A DNA stretch of 41,032 bases, taken from positions 111 through 41,142 of the forward strand of contig JABDCU010000014.1 of assembly GCA_013287965.1 (NCBI GenBank), in the 5' to 3' direction. Below the pieces are notes generated by a model. The model did not search any database. It was given only the letters and a program-made list of their open reading frames with translations, and had not been told where the DNA came from. Shown piece after piece: positions 27,730-35,553 of this stretch (the stretch's first letter is position 1; each line of letters begins with the position of its first letter). Position numbers and translations under genes: made by a program. The stretch is from Candidatus Omnitrophota bacterium. GTDB lineage: Bacteria; Omnitrophota; Gorgyraeia; Zapsychrales; Fredricksoniimonadaceae.

Positions 27730-29496
27730 ATGGGACGCACCTTTTTAAAGAAATTTCTTATTATCGCGCTGGGCCTTGTTTTAGCGGTTGTTTACATGCC
27801 GCGACTATCCGCCAATGAAAACATATCGGCGACAAGTGACATCATTGACATGGTTGCAGGGGATATTGAAACGGTTCCGGCCAGCAATTTGGTCCGTGTT
27901 TCGGTGACCAATCCTGAGGTGGCGGACATTTCAGATGCCCAAGGCGATAAAGTTTCCATCTTGGCCAAGAAAGCCGGAGAAACTGTTTTGTTTTTATGGG
28001 ACACCGGCGGCAAGCACAGCGTTAAGGTGCGCGTGGTCAACGAAGACTTAAGCGTTGTTAAGGCCCGTGTGCAAAAACTTTTGGATGAAGCGAACATTAC
28101 CGGTGTTTCTTTGGAAGCAAACCTGGATGAAGGCAAGGTAGTGGCCTCAGGGTCTTTGTCCAAAGAAGACAAAAACCGGATGGACAATATCATGCAGCCG
28201 TATAGTGATAATTTGTTGAGTTTGGTCAAAGAAGAGAAAAGCGAAGATTTGATCCAGGTGGACATGCAGATCGTGGAGATCAGCACATCCATGGAAAAAG
28301 ACCTGGGGATATTGTGGGGGAACTCAACGGCTAACTCCGGCGGCAGTTCAAGCAACACTACCCCCGGACTGACCGTTGAAACTGAAAAGCTCCCTAAAAC
28401 CAACGGTAACGGCGAGATCGGCGACTTTTTTAAGGTAGGAAGCTTTGGCAGGACGGCATTACAGGCCACGGTCAATGCCTTTATTCAGGAAGGCAAGGCC
28501 CGCCTTATTTCCAAGCCCCGCTTAGTGGTCCTCAGCGGCAAGCAAGCTTCTTTCCTGGTGGGCGGGGAAATACCCACGTTAACCACGACCACCAATACTA
28601 CCGGAAGCACCTTGACCCAAAATACGAGCTATACGCAATATGGCGTTAATGTGACAGTGACGCCCACTATTCGCGAAGGGAAGATCGATGTATTGCTCAA
28701 TGTGGATATCAGGGACATTGATAATGCGAATGCGTCAAACGGGAACACTGCTTTTATTACACGTTCAGCTTCGACAAATTTGTTTATGGAGAATAGACAG
28801 ACCATTGCCTTGGCAGGGCTGATCAAATATTCGGAAAGCGAGAATTTGACTTCAGTCCCGTTTTTATCAAAGATACCTATTGTAGGGGCATTGTTCAGGA
28901 ACCGCCAAACACCTTCACCGGACACCAATACAGAAATGGTGATCATTTTGACGCCGACGGTGCTGGCGGACAAGAAATTTGCGGACAGCCAATTGGTGAT
29001 GCCGACACCTTCGGAGCGTGATTCGTATAAAGAGATCGACTCACGGTATGAACATGAGCCCTTGACGCCGTCGGTTGTAAAGGTGACGCAGTGGGCGGCT
29101 CCCAAGGACCCGGTCACGGCCCCCAATCCAGTCTGGTCGGTGCCGGCAGCAAATTCTTCAGCGATAATGACAGCCTACGCGCGCATGGTGCAAGAGAAAA
29201 TTTCTAAAGCCATCTTCTATCCTCAGGCAGTCATGGGCACGGCGCTGGCAGGCACGGTTAAATTGAAATTACGCATACTCAAAGACGGGTCATTGGATTC
29301 AGCAGAAGTGATGGAATCTTCAGGGAATGATATTTTAGACAAAGATGCCATCCAAGCCGCTAAAACAGCCGCTCCTTTTGAGGCTTTTACGACGGGAATG
29401 GACCAGCAAGACCTGGCCTTCACGATCCCCATCGTTTACAATAAGCTTATTTCAGGGACCCAGGTCCCTGCGGAGAAAGCCATTGCTTCGTATTAA
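27730..29496 (+). CDS. cpaC: CpaC/RcpA-like secretin fused to a C-terminal TonB domain
   Basis: This would form the outer-membrane channel of the pilus system. In order: signal peptide (1-27), pilus-formation N-domain (SNLVRVSVTNPEVADIS and VLFLWDTGGKHSVKVRVV, about 50-105), a BON-like segment, the secretin core (ARLISKPRLVVLSGKQASFLVGGEIP), then MVIILTP. Beyond the normal secretin end a TonB C-terminal type domain occupies about 480-570: MVQEKISKAIFYPQAV, then GTVKLKLRILKDGSLDSAEVM and AIQAAKTAAPFEAF. Total length is 588. Reading frame and spacing are clean, so the fusion is not a frameshift artefact. Confidence 0.9.
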   Translation: MGRTFLKKFLIIALGLVLAVVYMPRLSANENISATSDIIDMVAGDIETVPASNLVRVSVTNPEVADISDAQGDKVSILAKKAGETVLFLWDTGGKHSVKVRVVNEDLSVVKARVQKLLDEANITGVSLEANLDEGKVVASGSLSKEDKNRMDNIMQPYSDNLLSLVKEEKSEDLIQVDMQIVEISTSMEKDLGILWGNSTANSGGSSSNTTPGLTVETEKLPKTNGNGEIGDFFKVGSFGRTALQATVNAFIQEGKARLISKPRLVVLSGKQASFLVGGEIPTLTTTTNTTGSTLTQNTSYTQYGVNVTVTPTIREGKIDVLLNVDIRDIDNANASNGNTAFITRSASTNLFMENRQTIALAGLIKYSESENLTSVPFLSKIPIVGALFRNRQTPSPDTNTEMVIILTPTVLADKKFADSQLVMPTPSERDSYKEIDSRYEHEPLTPSVVKVTQWAAPKDPVTAPNPVWSVPAANSSAIMTAYARMVQEKISKAIFYPQAVMGTALAGTVKLKLRILKDGSLDSAEVMESSGNDILDKDAIQAAKTAAPFEAFTTGMDQQDLAFTIPIVYNKLISGTQVPAEKAIASY

Positions 29497-30520
29497 GCTT
29501 TATCCCGCCCCGGCATTTTTATTCTTTTTGATCTTTACTTATGATGCCTCAGCCCAGAGCCAAGACCAGAGGACGGAGGTCGTTAACCAACAATTGAACA
29601 TGTTTGAAAGTTCTCGGTGGGGCGCCGATGGAGCGTCCAAGGAATTTTCCAATGCCCAGCCCGAGGAACAGAGCGCCGGCACCACGCTTAAAAGTTTTTT
29701 AAGTCCTGATTTGTCAGAAACCCCTAAACCCAAGGTCCCGTCAAATGTCATAACAAGGGTGCATAGCCTGGACATAGGGTCGGAAATTTCTTATTACCGC
29801 TACGAGGAGCCTGATCTGGGGGTCAAGATCTTTGGCCCCATGTACGGGTTTTATGCCGATTACGCGTACCGTCCCGCGGACCCCAATTTCTTTAATAATT
29901 TTTTGACCAATGTTTATATGCTGCAGGCGCGATACGCGATGAGCTACAATTTAGACTATAAGGGCTCAGGAACTTTCAGGAACAAACACGATGATGTCAT
30001 GGAGTTTCGAGGACTTATAGGCAAGGATTATTTTATCGGCACAGACTTACGCGTGACCCCGTATATTGGTTTTGGGTACCGCTATTTGTTTGACAGGGGG
30101 AATGGTGAAATTACCAGCAGCAATAATTATTTATATGACCGGAAATCCCAGTATTATTATCTTCCCTTGGGGGGAGATGTGGTAAGGGAAATGCCTAATA
30201 ACTGGGAAATCGACTTTAATGCCGAGTATGATATTCTTCTTCGAGGCCAACAGAACAGTTTCTTAAATGACGGAAATCAGTTTGGGTTCAATAATCCGGA
30301 GATCGTCAATCATCAGCACCATGGTTTTGGTTTGCGCGGCTCCGTCAAATTTCTCAAGCGCGGGCCCGTGGTGGATTTTTATGTGGAGCCGTATGTCCGT
30401 TTTTGGAACATCGAACAGTCCAGTGTCGTGACAGCTTTTGTTGACGGGTCATTGGGACAATGGGTGGAGCCTAAAAACAATACCACTGAAGTCGGCTCCA
30501 GATTCGGCATTCAGTTTTAA
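29483..30520 (+). CDS. Predicted outer-membrane beta-barrel protein
   Basis: No named family is recognised. I place the start at a TTG (29483) with GGAG 8 nt upstream. This gives a convincing signal peptide (LRIKLYPAPAFLFFLIFTYDASAQS) and a 14-nt overlap with the secretin gene. The 345-residue product then has a polar Gln/Glu-rich stretch and a C-terminal region rich in alternating aromatic strands (for example IGSEISYYRYEEPDLGVKIF, TPYIGFGYRYLFDRG) ending in RFGIQF. A terminal phenylalanine is typical of barrel-assembly-machinery substrates. It may be a partner or pilotin-like companion of the secretin; that is inference. Confidence 0.7.
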   Translation: MLRIKLYPAPAFLFFLIFTYDASAQSQDQRTEVVNQQLNMFESSRWGADGASKEFSNAQPEEQSAGTTLKSFLSPDLSETPKPKVPSNVITRVHSLDIGSEISYYRYEEPDLGVKIFGPMYGFYADYAYRPADPNFFNNFLTNVYMLQARYAMSYNLDYKGSGTFRNKHDDVMEFRGLIGKDYFIGTDLRVTPYIGFGYRYLFDRGNGEITSSNNYLYDRKSQYYYLPLGGDVVREMPNNWEIDFNAEYDILLRGQQNSFLNDGNQFGFNNPEIVNHQHHGFGLRGSVKFLKRGPVVDFYVEPYVRFWNIEQSSVVTAFVDGSLGQWVEPKNNTTEVGSRFGIQF

Positions 30521-30543
30521 ACCTTCCTAACATCAAATCATCA

Positions 30544-30571
30544 GTGACAAAATCAGAAAAAATGGTAAGAT
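30544..30571 (+). promoter_or_regulatory. Candidate promoter of the cpaE-cpaF fusion gene
   Basis: GTGACA, a 16-nt spacer and TAAGAT lie just upstream of the ATG at 30580; a start site from it would give a nearly leaderless mRNA. No Shine-Dalgarno is evident. The match to consensus is only moderate. Confidence 0.35.
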
Positions 30572-30579
30572 AGAAAACT

Positions 30580-32751
30580 ATGTTTTCTAAAGTTATCACA
30601 GTATTCAGCAATAAGGGTGGCGTTGGCAAGACCTTTATCGGGGTCAACATTGCCTGCGCGCTGGCTTTAAGGGGCAAGAGGGTGCTGATCGTGGACTTGA
30701 ATTTGCAGGCGAGCCAGGACATGGCGCGCATGCTTAACCTGCCTCCCACCCATTGCCTGGTTGATATCCTGGCGGACATGGAAAGCTCCACTGACGTGAT
30801 CAAGAACAATATCGTCACGCACAGCAGCGGCCTGCATTTTTTACCGGGCATTAAATCCCCCAAGCAGATCGGGCACATCACCTCGGACAACCTGCGTTTA
30901 TTTTTTAAAAAAGCATCCAACCAGTATGAATACATCATTGTCGACGGAGGCAGTACCTTCAGCGAGATCTTTATCAGCATCCTGGACTGCTCCAACCTGA
31001 TCCTTTTGGTGAGCACCCCGGACATCCTGGCCGTGTACCAGGTAAAAACCAGCCTGGAGATCCTCCAGAGCTTGCATTTTCCCTTAAAGATGGTGCTTTT
31101 GATCTTAAACCGGGCGGAGTCGCGCGGCGGCGTCGCCTGGCAGGAAGTCAAAAGTGCTTTGGCCTGCGAAGTTTTTGCGTTGATACCTTCGGATGGCAAG
31201 ACAGTGGGGGTCGCGCTAAACCGCGGCGTGCCCTGTGTCATTGACAGCCCTAAGACAAAGGTATCGGAAAGTTTTTTTGCGATCGCCGACAGCTTGAATG
31301 ACGAGAGCATTTATGTGCAAGCCAGTGATGTCATCAAGGTGCGCGCCAGCGAGCACACTTCTAAAAAAACCGATGCCTTCTGGGAAAAATTCGGCATCAC
31401 GCCCAACGTGGCCGAAGCGGCGATGGATTTTAAAAAAGAAGAAGATGAGGTCATTAAAGTAAAACGGGCCGTGCACCACTTGCTGGTTGAGCGTATGAAT
31501 TTACAAAAGATGTCGCAGGAAGTCCTGAATGATCCTTCTCAAGCGGCCAATCTGCGCAAGGCCGCCCAAAAGGTGGTCACGGAACTTTTGGCGGAAACTT
31601 CGGGCACATTCCTTTCCAGCCATGAAGAGCGCGCCCGCTTAGTCAGGGAGATCGTCAACGAGGCCCTGGGGCTCGGGCCCCTGGAAGATTTTCTGGCCGA
31701 CGATACGATCACCGACATCATGGTCAACAATAAGGATGAGATTTTCGTGGAAAAAAACGGGAAGATCCTTTTGACCAACAAGAGGTTTATTTCCAATGAC
31801 CAGGTCCGTGCCACGATCGACCGGATCATTGCCCCTTTAGGCCGCCGCGTGGATGAATCAACCCCCATGGTGGACGCGCGCCTTCCCGACGGGTCTCGTA
31901 TCAACGCGATCATACCGCCCTTGTCCCTTAAAGGCCCCATGATCACGGTGCGCAAATTTTCCCAGGACCGCTATACCATTGAAGACCTGCTCACCCGTTT
32001 TAAAAGCATCTCACAGCCGATGGCGGATTTCTTAAATGCCTGCGTCATCGGCCGCAAGAACATGATCGTCTCCGGCGGTACAGGGGCAGGTAAAACCACC
32101 CTGCTTAATATTATTTCACAATTCATTCCGGATAATGAGCGCATCATTACTATTGAAGACGCGGCGGAGTTGCGGCTGGTCAAGACACATTGGGCCCGCC
32201 TGGAAAGCCGCCCCGCCAATATTGAAGGCCGCGGCAAGATAACGATCAGGGACCTTTTTGTCAATACCCTGCGCATGCGTCCGGACAGGATCATCATCGG
32301 CGAGTGCCGGGGCCCTGAAGTTTTGGACATGTTGCAGGCGATGAATACCGGCCATGACGGCTCTTTGACCACCTTGCACGCGAATACGACACGGGACACC
32401 CTTTCGCGCATGTCATCCATGGTCCTGCTTTCGGGGATTGAACTGCCATTACGAGCCATTTATGAAATGGCTGCTTCAGCGATCAATATCATTGTGCAGA
32501 TCAACCGTTTTTCCGACGGGTCGCGCAAGATCACCGCGATCTCCGAGCTTACCGGAAAAATGGTAGATAATCTGCCGGAGATCATCGACGTGTTTACGTT
32601 TGTCCATAAGGGGGTCAATGCCGAAGGCCAGATCATGGGAGAATACGCAGCCACCGGATACATCCCCAAGTGTTTTGAAGACTTGAGCACCCGGGGCATA
32701 CCGCTTAGTAAAACCGTTTTTGAAAATCATGATCGCAAATCTCACCCGTAA
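30580..32751 (+). CDS. CpaE-CpaF fusion: MinD/ParA-like ATPase joined to Tad secretion ATPase
   Basis: This single 723-residue protein combines two normally separate Tad proteins. Residues 1 to about 245 are a CpaE/TadZ-like P-loop ATPase with deviant Walker A NKGGVGKT (11-18), VLIVDLNLQASQDMARML and YIIVDGGSTF. CpaE's usual receiver-like N-domain is absent. After a charged linker, residues about 290-690 form a CpaF/TadA type IV secretion ATPase. It shows VNEALGLGPLEDFLADDTITDIMVN, Walker A SGGTGAGKTT (about 499-506), the acidic EDAAELRL, and Walker B RPDRIIIGECRGPE with GHDGSLTTLHANT. CpaE positions the machine and CpaF powers pilin assembly. The frame is continuous with no stop between the domains. 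Confidence 0.93.
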   Translation: MFSKVITVFSNKGGVGKTFIGVNIACALALRGKRVLIVDLNLQASQDMARMLNLPPTHCLVDILADMESSTDVIKNNIVTHSSGLHFLPGIKSPKQIGHITSDNLRLFFKKASNQYEYIIVDGGSTFSEIFISILDCSNLILLVSTPDILAVYQVKTSLEILQSLHFPLKMVLLILNRAESRGGVAWQEVKSALACEVFALIPSDGKTVGVALNRGVPCVIDSPKTKVSESFFAIADSLNDESIYVQASDVIKVRASEHTSKKTDAFWEKFGITPNVAEAAMDFKKEEDEVIKVKRAVHHLLVERMNLQKMSQEVLNDPSQAANLRKAAQKVVTELLAETSGTFLSSHEERARLVREIVNEALGLGPLEDFLADDTITDIMVNNKDEIFVEKNGKILLTNKRFISNDQVRATIDRIIAPLGRRVDESTPMVDARLPDGSRINAIIPPLSLKGPMITVRKFSQDRYTIEDLLTRFKSISQPMADFLNACVIGRKNMIVSGGTGAGKTTLLNIISQFIPDNERIITIEDAAELRLVKTHWARLESRPANIEGRGKITIRDLFVNTLRMRPDRIIIGECRGPEVLDMLQAMNTGHDGSLTTLHANTTRDTLSRMSSMVLLSGIELPLRAIYEMAASAINIIVQINRFSDGSRKITAISELTGKMVDNLPEIIDVFTFVHKGVNAEGQIMGEYAATGYIPKCFEDLSTRGIPLSKTVFENHDRKSHP

Positions 32752-33091
32752 TCTTGTTATCGCTTCCCGTATTGAAATTGCCCAAAACCCTTGGGCACGG
32801 ATGAAAGGCCTGCTTGGGAGAAGTGATCATCCCCAAGGGAACGCCTTGATCATAACGGGCTGTCAATCCATCCACATGTTTTTTATGAAATTCCCCATTG
32901 ACGTTATTTTTTGTGACCGTCAGAATAAGGTGGTCGGCCTTTGCCAAAACATTAAGCCTTTTTCTTTGTCCCCGGTATTTTTTAAGGCTTCCTATGCTAT
33001 TGAATTGCCTTCAGGCAGTATTGCCGCATCAAAAACACAAATAGGCGACCAAATAGAACTACCGTTGACGCCCCACAACACAGTGTTATAA
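32729..33091 (+). CDS. DUF192 family protein
   Basis: The 120-residue product has the DUF192 pattern: NPWARMKGLLGRSDHPQGNALII, then SIHMFFMKFPIDVIFCD and a C-terminal AIELPSGSIAASKTQIGDQI. Function is unknown; such genes are often found near Tad and secretion loci. The ATG overlaps the end of the fusion-ATPase gene by 23 nt, so the two are probably co-translated. The final codons contain the -35 and -10 elements of the next gene's promoter. Confidence 0.88.
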   Translation: MIANLTRNLVIASRIEIAQNPWARMKGLLGRSDHPQGNALIITGCQSIHMFFMKFPIDVIFCDRQNKVVGLCQNIKPFSLSPVFFKASYAIELPSGSIAASKTQIGDQIELPLTPHNTVL

Positions 33092-33092
33092 T
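33065..33092 (+). promoter_or_regulatory. Promoter of the HTH-repeat gene
   Basis: TTGACG (33065-33070), a 16-nt spacer and a perfect TATAAT (33087-33092) lie over the last codons of the DUF192 gene. The start point would be near 33099, inside the palindrome that follows. Confidence 0.7.
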
Positions 33093-33095
33093 ATT

Positions 33096-33114
33096 AATGT
33101 CCAGACTGGACATT
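33096..33114. promoter_or_regulatory. Operator-like palindrome over the transcription start
   Basis: A perfect 9+1+9 inverted repeat (AATGTCCAG-A-CTGGACATT) covers the predicted transcription start and ends 2 nt before the ATG of the HTH gene. The placement is that of a repressor site or of an RNA hairpin blocking translation. The core TCCANNNTGGA recurs in parB and yidC. Confidence 0.6.
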
Positions 33115-33116
33115 CT

Positions 33117-34133
33117 ATGGGCGTTACCTATAAACTCAAGGACGAGGTTGTTCATTTTATTATCAGCCAAAGACAAGACAACCCTCTTGCCTCTTGTCGC
33201 CAATTGGCTGAATCCGCATCTCAAAAATTCGGGCTGCATCTTTCTAAATCATCGGTCCATGATGTCCTTAAAGAATCAGGCATTGTAACGCCGCGGGGCC
33301 GTAAGCCCAATGGCAAGTTCGAGATCCCCCAGGAAAAAAAGAAGCAAATCCAAGACAGCTTCTCCCAAGTCAAGTTATTGCCAGACCCAGTTGTTTTGCC
33401 CGTCATCCTGAGCGAAGCGAAGGATCTTAATGTGTCTAAAGATTCTTCGGCTACGCCTCAGAATGACATGGAGACTTCTCCCGAATACGACGGCGCGGGA
33501 AAGATTTTTCTTAAGGCAGCGCTTTGGGACCTGGGCATTTTTTCCGAGGAGGACATCAAAAAAACGGATTGGGATTATTATTTGACCTATAGCAAGGGTA
33601 TTAAGGTGGTTTTAGAAAGTAACAAAAGTTTTTTCATTGATCTGCCGCTGCCCCTTGAACGTTGCATCAGGGAAGTGGCAGATGGATTAATTAATAATGT
33701 AAAGCCGCTGATTGTCCATAAAGTTTCAGATGAAGGGCTTTTTAAAGTATGCATGGATGCTCAGACGGGATTTAAAATCAACAAAATATCAATAGTGGAG
33801 CAATATGACCACATTATACTAGAATTTGTCGATATAATGGAGTTTAAAAGGAATTATTTTATGAGAAATAGAATGTTTGTGGATAGCAATGATGTAAATG
33901 CCTTGGCAAGATCAATGGCACTATTTTTTCCACAAGCAATTGATAATAATAATGTTATAGAAGAAATATTGAATTTCAAAGGATTTAACACCACAAGCAA
34001 AGAAGAAAATGTTGTAACGCTATTATTTGATGATAGTTATAAAAATAAAGCTCTGCTCAAAGAAGCGGTGGAGAGGTTAAATGGGATGTATTTGCGCGAT
34101 GAACAAGATAGGCTGGTGAAGGTTAAAATTTGA
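33117..34133 (+). CDS. Hypothetical protein with N-terminal helix-turn-helix
   Basis: The function is not known. Residues 1-65 resemble a homeodomain/winged-helix DNA-binding fold: CRQLAESASQKFGLHLSKSS then VHDVLKESGIVTPRGRKP. A low-complexity linker follows, of which residues about 96-117 are encoded by a dispersed palindromic repeat. The C-terminal 200 residues are a mixed alpha/beta domain without a motif I recognise. The second half of the gene is visibly more AT-rich than its neighbours. With a promoter and palindrome directly upstream, it may regulate itself and the surface-fibre genes downstream. The start gives an extremely short leader with only a weak GGA as ribosome site. Confidence 0.75.
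   Translation: MGVTYKLKDEVVHFIISQRQDNPLASCRQLAESASQKFGLHLSKSSVHDVLKESGIVTPRGRKPNGKFEIPQEKKKQIQDSFSQVKLLPDPVVLPVILSEAKDLNVSKDSSATPQNDMETSPEYDGAGKIFLKAALWDLGIFSEEDIKKTDWDYYLTYSKGIKVVLESNKSFFIDLPLPLERCIREVADGLINNVKPLIVHKVSDEGLFKVCMDAQTGFKINKISIVEQYDHIILEFVDIMEFKRNYFMRNRMFVDSNDVNALARSMALFFPQAIDNNNVIEEILNFKGFNTTSKEENVVTLLFDDSYKNKALLKEAVERLNGMYLRDEQDRLVKVKI
33402..33467. repeat. Dispersed palindromic repeat inside a coding sequence
   Basis: The left arm (33402-33427, starting GTCATCCTGAGCGAAGCGAA) and right arm (33440-33467, ending CGCCTCAGAATGAC) form an imperfect inverted repeat with a 12-nt centre. It is of the kind widely scattered in bacterial genomes as REP/MITE-like elements. Here it is read in frame within the HTH gene, giving VILSEAKDL...SSATPQND. 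Confidence 0.8.
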
Positions 34134-34312
34134 ATATAAAGATATCGTTAATTTTTTGGATTTTCAGCCTCTCGGGGTTGACAGTCCTTATTATATATGG
34201 CATACTTTCATTAAGCATCAATAAATCGTATCAACAGCCCTTATGGGGCTTTTACATAAATGGAAGACCCTTTTCAGAGGAAGTGGGTCTCAATCAATCT
34301 TCTGGCATGTAA
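34130..34312 (+). CDS. Small predicted membrane protein
   Basis: A 60-residue frame starts at a TTG overlapping the stop of the HTH gene, with GAAGG about 8 nt upstream. One membrane segment is clear (LIFWIFSLSGLTVLIIYGIL), followed by a short polar tail. No family is recognised. It has no class III pilin signature, unlike all genes after it. It could be a translated small protein of the locus or a chance frame. Confidence 0.4.
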   Translation: MNIKISLIFWIFSLSGLTVLIIYGILSLSINKSYQQPLWGFYINGRPFSEEVGLNQSSGM

Positions 34313-34323
34313 GGTGAACAGCG

Positions 34324-34479
34324 ATGATCCAAAAATTAAGAAACAGGAACGCGCAAAATCTCATTGAATACGCGATCGTCGTTGCCTTGATCTCAGCAGC
34401 TGTGGCTGCTTTGAGCACCTACGTGTTTCGTTCCGTTCAATCACAGCAGAAGATGATCACTGAAGATTCTCTAAATTAA
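34324..34479 (+). CDS. Short Flp-type pilin-like protein (51 aa)
   Basis: This gene encodes a basic N-terminus MIQKLRNRNA, then QNLIEYAIVVALISAAVAAL, then a short tail ending EDSLN. The A-Q-x-x-x-E-Y motif before a hydrophobic stretch is the class III (Flp/TadE) prepilin pattern, with Glu at position 5 of the mature chain. At 51 residues it is the size of a genuine Flp major pilin and the shortest of the array, so it is the best major-pilin candidate. AAGGTG lies 8 nt before the ATG. Confidence 0.75.
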   Translation: MIQKLRNRNAQNLIEYAIVVALISAAVAALSTYVFRSVQSQQKMITEDSLN

Positions 34480-34491
34480 AATGGAGGCATT

Positions 34492-34764
34492 ATGAACCAT
34501 ATAAAAAATAAAAGAGGTCAGAGCACGGTGGAGTATGTCTTGCTTGTGACCGCGGTAGTGGCGGTCATCATCGCCTTTGTAACCGGCAATAAGGGGAGTT
34601 TTCAATCGCAGATGAATACGACCCTGAACACGGCAACTGCAGATATTGGGGTTGTCGGGGAACAATTACAAACATCGCATGTAGCGCAGGGCAAGGTAGG
34701 TAATGGTACGCCCGCGTACACGGTCCCTGTTTGTGGCGGAGCTGGTCAGCCGGCTTGTAAATAA
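34492..34764 (+). CDS. Class III pilin-like protein, type A copy 1
   Basis: A 90-residue protein: basic start MNHIKNKR, motif GQSTVEY, hydrophobic helix VLLVTAVVAVIIAF, then a polar Thr/Asn/Gln-rich tail ending with a Cys pair (VCGGAGQPACK). It is a close paralogue of the gene at 35554 in the helix and after it (TFQNRL-like FQSQM, NNAT-like NTATADI). Likely a minor or structural subunit processed by a prepilin peptidase between Gly and Gln. A Shine-Dalgarno (TGGAGG) is present. Confidence 0.82.
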   Translation: MNHIKNKRGQSTVEYVLLVTAVVAVIIAFVTGNKGSFQSQMNTTLNTATADIGVVGEQLQTSHVAQGKVGNGTPAYTVPVCGGAGQPACK

Positions 34765-34819
34765 TTTTATAAATCCATATAGTCCCCGCAGGATGCGTGG
34801 GACACACAAGGAGAGTAAA

Positions 34820-35182
34820 ATGTTAAGAAACTTCCTTAAAAATAGAAAAGCTCAAAATACCGCGGAATACGCGCTTTTGATCGCCTTGGTGGTTGCCGGG
34901 GTCATCGGCATGCAGACCTACGCCCAACGCGCCATGCAGGCCCGTATCCATGATGCGGCACAGTATATGGCTTCTGGCGGCGGGGCAGCCTTGCCTGCCG
35001 GGTTAGGCACTAATACGCAGTATGAACCGTATTATACGCAGAGCAATTATGACGTGAACAGCAATAGCGTTGATAATAAGCGCTTGGGGCAGAATTTGAT
35101 AGGGGCTGATTCCCAGAGTAATCGCACAAGGACCGGTTCCCAGAATTCTACCTATAACGCTGAAGACATGAATAATAAATGA
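34820..35182 (+). CDS. Class III pilin-like protein, type C copy 1
   Basis: A 120-residue protein with start MLRNFLKNRKAQNTAEYALL, helix LIALVVAGVIGMQTYAQRAM, then ARIHDAAQYMASG and the motif YEPYYTQSNYDVNS, ending in a Ser/Asn/Thr-rich tail. It pairs with the gene at 35776, which has the same order of motifs (EARVHDARNFM, YEPYYSQML). The start is set at the ATG after AAGGAGAG; a longer frame reaches into the preceding gene without a ribosome site. Confidence 0.82.
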   Translation: MLRNFLKNRKAQNTAEYALLIALVVAGVIGMQTYAQRAMQARIHDAAQYMASGGGAALPAGLGTNTQYEPYYTQSNYDVNSNSVDNKRLGQNLIGADSQSNRTRTGSQNSTYNAEDMNNK

Positions 35183-35212
35183 TCTTAACAAAATATCTTA
35201 AGGAGGAATCCT

Positions 35213-35539
35213 ATGTTGCAATATTTTAATCAAAAACGAGGTCAAAGCACCCTGGAATACGCAGTGCTGATAGTTGTCATTATCGGCGCCTTGCTGACCA
35301 TCCAGGTTTATATCCATCGCGGGGTGCAGGGACGCCTGAAAAGCGCCGCGGATGATATCGGCGACCAGTATTCCGACGGCAATACGAATTCAGTCAAGAC
35401 AACCATCAGGAATAGTTCCACGGAGGAGACGTTTAACGCGGGGAATTCCACATCCAGTCTGCTGAAGCCGGAATTGACCAACACCACGGAGAATTCCGTT
35501 ATTGTCAATGCTCAGCAGGAGTTCTGGGGGATCAAGTAA
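35213..35539 (+). CDS. Class III pilin-like protein, type B copy 1
   Basis: A 108-residue protein: MLQYFNQKR, GQSTLEYAVLIVVIIGALLT, then YIHRGVQGRLKSAADDIGDQ and a Thr/Ser/Asn-rich tail. The RGVQGRxKSAxDDxGxQY block is shared with the gene at 36672. A strong AAGGAGG precedes the ATG. The Tyr/Arg-containing stretch after the helix distinguishes type B from types A and C. Confidence 0.83.
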   Translation: MLQYFNQKRGQSTLEYAVLIVVIIGALLTIQVYIHRGVQGRLKSAADDIGDQYSDGNTNSVKTTIRNSSTEETFNAGNSTSSLLKPELTNTTENSVIVNAQQEFWGIK

Positions 35540-35553
35540 AAAAGGACAAACGC

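Noticed and set aside
27792-28475. 227-codon minus-strand frame inside the secretin gene
   Set aside because: Shadow frame: Ser/Thr/Leu-rich low-complexity translation of the opposite strand of a well-supported gene.
29345-29482. 46-codon extension of the outer-membrane barrel gene into the secretin gene
   Set aside because: It is out of frame with the secretin and Arg/Pro/Ser-rich; starting at TTG 29483 restores a normal signal peptide and ribosome site.
30580-32751. CpaE-CpaF fusion as a phage or plasmid ParA gene running into an unrelated ATPase
   Set aside because: The second domain has every CpaF hallmark, the locus is Tad-like, and the first domain's VDLNLQASQDMARML fits CpaE/TadZ better than plasmid ParA.
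34703-34819. 39-codon upstream extension of the type C copy 1 pilin gene
   Set aside because: It overlaps the preceding pilin gene, has no ribosome site, and would bury the class III signal motif; the ATG at 34820 has AAGGAG.
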